From NCBI GenBank assembly GCA_903896045.1, contig CAITWD010000010.1, forward strand, positions 20,274-84,273: 64,000 bases of DNA. Reading direction: 5' to 3'. The notes beneath the pieces were generated by a model. The model made no database searches. It worked only from the letters and a program-made list of their open reading frames with translations, and had not been told where the DNA came from. A program made the position numbers and the translations under genes. Source of the stretch: an uncultured Actinomycetes bacterium (GTDB taxonomy: Bacteria; Actinomycetota; Thermoleophilia; Miltoncostaeales; Miltoncostaeaceae). This document shows positions 63,721 to 64,000 of the stretch, one piece after another (the stretch's first letter is position 1; every line of letters begins with the position of its first letter).

Positions 63721-64000
63721 ATGAACAGAGTGAATTCATCACTGCGCAACCGCGCACTTGCCTCGGTGGCCATCGGGGGAATCGCCCTCACTGCCGCCGC
63801 ATCGGCGTTTGCATACCAAGCAGGTGGAAGCAGCTTCGATAACAACGCCTTTTCAAAGTGGTGCGTTGCAGCCTCAATCCAGTGCAGCTACAACTCTGTT
63901 GGTTCGACGACAGGGATTACGCACCAGGCGGACCAACTCTACGACTGGTCGGCAACGGACGCGCCGCTCACCGCAACGCAAGCAGACACGCTGCAGAGCA
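63721..64000 (+). CDS. Phosphate ABC transporter binding protein PstS-like, N-terminal part (truncated)
   Basis: The visible 93 residues show a signal peptide ([21 protein letters not shown]) and the PstS opening AGGSSFDNNAFSKWC then SYNSVGSTTGI and SATDAPLT, the segments lining the phosphate pocket. A cleaved rather than lipobox signal is indicated. Start could be ATG 63721 or GTG 63730. The gene continues past 64000. The context of a PhoB-like regulator supports phosphate uptake. Confidence 0.8.
   Translation, partial: MNRVNSSLRNRALASVAIGGIALTAAASAFAYQAGGSSFDNNAFSKWCVAASIQCSYNSVGSTTGITHQADQLYDWSATDAPLTATQADTLQS

Overview
The window looks like a chromosomal segment of an aerobic member of the Actinomycetota. 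It is moderately GC-rich by eye and uses many GTG and TTG starts. Markers of that phylum include an acyl-CoA carboxylase set with an epsilon subunit, a large actinobacterial-type SRP RNA, an RpoD with a short region 1.1, a GTP cyclohydrolase of the FolE2 type, and dnaX-ybaB-recR next to lysC-asd. I cannot place it below phylum level from sequence alone; the type E succinate dehydrogenase and the NRAMP-related Mg transporter argue against a well-studied actinomycete genus.

Layout: 1-4.6 kb holds an ABC-2 permease end, a GNAT enzyme, and a reverse-strand MFS/K+ channel/membrane-protein operon. 4.8-7.9 kb is a probable magnesium locus (MgtE-N/CBS protein plus an NRAMP relative with altered metal-site residues). 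8-13.2 kb has PPK2, HdeD, a Nudix enzyme, a RibD-like reductase-hypothetical-nth operon, a LOG-family protein and TadA. 13.4-18.2 kb has a large GT-C-like membrane protein and a three-gene operon of two binding-protein-type receptors with a membrane protein. Two tRNA-Ser genes follow. 18.8-25.6 kb is a metal-transport block: an Fbp-type ABC importer, a ChrB-domain protein, a COG4280-like membrane protein and a VIT-family transporter. 25.9-28.9 kb is an exopolysaccharide-type cassette (two GT4 enzymes and a sugar transferase). A tRNA-Val with a scar-like region and the SRP RNA precede dnaX-ybaB-recR-lysC-asd (30.9-36 kb).

37.8-50.1 kb is a TCA-cycle neighbourhood: sdhABE on the minus strand, icd-mdh divergent from it, and sucCD further on, separated by a thioesterase, two tandem alpha/beta hydrolases, a broken antitoxin gene and an aminotransferase. 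50.2-56.1 kb has two universal stress proteins, an alternative sigma factor and the biotin-dependent acyl-CoA carboxylase operon. 56.5-60 kb has a small Cys/His protein, an unusual ACT-ACT-peptide deformylase fusion, pgsA-plsY and a beta carbonic anhydrase. The window closes with folE2, rpoD, a PhoB-like response regulator and the 5' end of a pstS gene, with three 11-bp-spaced repeats resembling a Pho box between the last two.

The most notable items are the ACT-ACT-deformylase fusion, the predicted NRAMP-type Mg transporter with its MgtE-N partner, the two-receptor/membrane-protein operon, apparent ATC start codons behind strong Shine-Dalgarno sequences (lysC and an ABC ATPase), and a folded leader RNA candidate near 3.85-3.97 kb.
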